DNA of 64,000 bases from Azolla caroliniana (taxonomy: Eukaryota; Polypodiophyta), in contig JBHGNT010000013.1 of NCBI GenBank assembly GCA_043228905.1, positions 7,130,001 through 7,194,000 on the forward strand, written 5' to 3'. Positions within the stretch are counted from its first letter, which is position 1; each line of letters opens with the position of its first letter. The translations under genes were made by a program, and so were the position numbers. The notes beneath the pieces are model-generated. The model was not told where the DNA came from. It was given only the letters and a program-made list of their open reading frames with translations, and searched no databases. Below are positions 62,515-64,000 of the stretch, one piece after another.

Positions 62515-64000
62515 GAGTATCCACGGGATAAGACAACAAACTCCGACGTGGGAAACATTTGAAGAAGCACTAGAGACCACGTTCGCCATCGAGGACTCCT
62601 CCAAGCCAACGCGGAGGGGATTCGAAGATTGGGTGGAAACGCTAGACAAGGGGTTGAAGTTCCTTGATGTGTTTTTGGCATTCGAAAGTCAGTTCAGGAG
62701 GTTGTCCGCGAGAGATCAAGCTATCCTCGCACCGGACAAAGTGATCATGTTCTTACAAGCCATGGATGTCCGGGACCAGAAAGATCTTGAAATGCTTCTA
62801 GAGGACACCACTACTAAGAGTGGCCTCACCAATACATGGGAAAACGTGCAGGATATCGTCGCGTGATACAAAAAGAGAGGGCAGTGGCTTGGTAGTGAAG
62901 AAAAGAGGGGTTCGGAACCAATTCTGAAACCAAGATCTAGATTGGAAGACCATCAATCGTGGGCTCGGGAGACTACGACCAAGAAGGGAATCGATGCAAC
63001 CACGGTGGAGCAGTTGCTAAAGGAGATGGAGAACTTGAACATCGCGATGGTAAAGAAGTCGGATGACCGTCCCACAAGTTCCAAGTATATGGATCGTCGA
63101 TGAATATGGTGCAATAACACCAAACATGATCGGAGGGATTGCGACGAGCACAAGGAGGCACTACGACGGGACCTTATCTACTACGAGGGAAATCGGATTC
63201 ATTCGATGGACTCTCGGAAGCCACTCTGATAGAACTTCCGAAAAGGTGGCATGAAGAAGGTCCTAGAGGAGGCAATAGTGGCGAAAAGCAATTATGCGAC
63301 AACAGCAGGGATATGTGTGGGTGAGTCATCTAGAGCAAAAGCATCTTTTTGGCCCGAAGTGTTAGAAAAGCCCGAGAAAACTAACTCTAATGAGATCTGA
63401 AGCACCACGTAAGGCATTTGAGAAGCTAAGGGATGGGAGTGGCCCGTCGATAAGAATAGCATGTACACCCTATGCCAATTACATGAGATGTATGTAGATG
63501 AGAAACGACGGCGCACAGATGATGCGGCCGGACCATCAAAGACGCCGGAGAGCTGGAACTCCGAAGGGAAGGGGAAAGGAAAACAAATTCCAGCATTGAG
63601 ACTCGCTTCAGACACCGAGCAACGGACGGACTTAAAAACGGTGTTCAAGGAGAGAATCCTCGATAGCTGGGTAGATTTTTCGCTTCGGGAATTACTCGGA
63701 ATAGCGAAGGAGTTCCTCGATCTTCTTGTGGATCTCGTAAAGAGAAAAAGACAAAATACGGAGGAAAATGCTCCAAGGGTGAATGAAAATACCATTCTAA
63801 TGATTGACACCGAAGTGGAGAATGAAATTCCAAACTCCCACTACAGAAGGCCCTACTGGGCACGCGCAATTGCGAAGACTCTGGTCCGAATCGGAAACAT
63901 CAACGAGCTCGTACTAGCATTGATTGATTACGGATCGGAGTTCAATTAAATGTCCAAGGAGTTCTACCAGAAGGGGAAGTGGCCTATTAATACTAATCAT
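62515..64000 (+). pseudogene. G3: gag and protease of a plus-strand G-type element, runs off the window
   Basis: gag IRQQTPTWETFEEALETTF, FLAFESQFRRLSARDQAILA, PDKVIMFLQAMDVRDQKDLE, NTWENVQDIVA, a stop, LLKEMENLNIAMVKKSDD, then a knuckle whose first Cys is a TGA (near 63101; IWCNNTKHDRRDC). From 63461: YTLCQLHEMYVDEKRRR, NSEGKGKGKQIP, VDFSLRELLGIAKEFL, LALIDYGSEFN, TAA (63946-63948), MSKEFYQKGKWPINTNH. No LTR is present at its left end; it joins Copia-3. Confidence 0.85.

Overview
The window looks like a 64-kb block of repeat-rich plant chromatin, made almost entirely of LTR retrotransposons inserted into one another. I see no intact host gene. A land-plant source is supported by the initiator-Met and Trp tRNA-type primer sites, three CCCTAAA telomere-type units, plant-type Ty1/copia polyproteins, and the only host-like remnants: an IST1-like and a protein-kinase-like pseudogene. 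A chromovirus with probable self-priming, usually known from fungi and animals, and a Gypsy lineage with an unusual reverse transcriptase make me favour a non-seed plant (moss, liverwort or lycophyte). That is inference with low confidence.

Layout. 1-3659: 3' half of an Athila/Tat-like Gypsy element (A) with a long post-pol ORF and 3' LTR, inserted into Copia-1 (3660-5936). Copia-1 is itself inserted into Copia-2 (minus strand; 5937-6309 and 11975-15836). Copia-2 also holds chromovirus Ch1 (6310-11974), which has LTRs identical by eye, TSD CATAG and an intact 1190-codon pol. Copia-2 sits in the 5' LTR of E1 (15837-18899), a gag-only element. E1 sits in a minus A-type element (A', 18900-20796), which sits in another minus gag (20797-21731). 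21732-24404: an LTR piece, IST1 and kinase pseudogenes and degenerate tandem repeats. 24459-32304: decayed Athila/Tat-like element C with its post-pol ORF, between two inverted copies of a D-type LTR. 32795-33313: minus LTR (F). 33337-35854: decayed chromovirus Ch2, cut by a tandem of two minus G-type Gypsy elements that share their middle LTR (35855-42668). 42669-43901: a gag fragment and chromovirus Ch3, cut by the 13-kb minus element B (43902-57093, TSD AAGGG). B contains the near-intact gag-only element E2 (45384-49191). 57118-62514: decayed Copia-3, interrupted by a G-type solo LTR (60483-61501, TSD ACGT). 62515-64000: start of plus-strand G-type element G3.

Three stories connect the parts. 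(1) A, B and C share a post-pol ORF with a conserved N-terminal module, an NLS-like patch, a long coiled coil and an acidic tail, in the position of the Athila env-like ORF. (2) E (gag only) and G (with pol) share LTR architecture, a tRNA-Trp-type primer site and polypurine tract, so E is probably mobilised by G. Their LTRs carry an antisense tRNA-like module, paired CATGCAC/GTGCATG palindromes upstream of TATA, and repeated hairpins with covarying ends downstream of it. (3) The chromovirus LTRs start with a different antisense tRNA-like module, and the Ch1 primer site is a 13-base complement of the predicted transcript 5' end.
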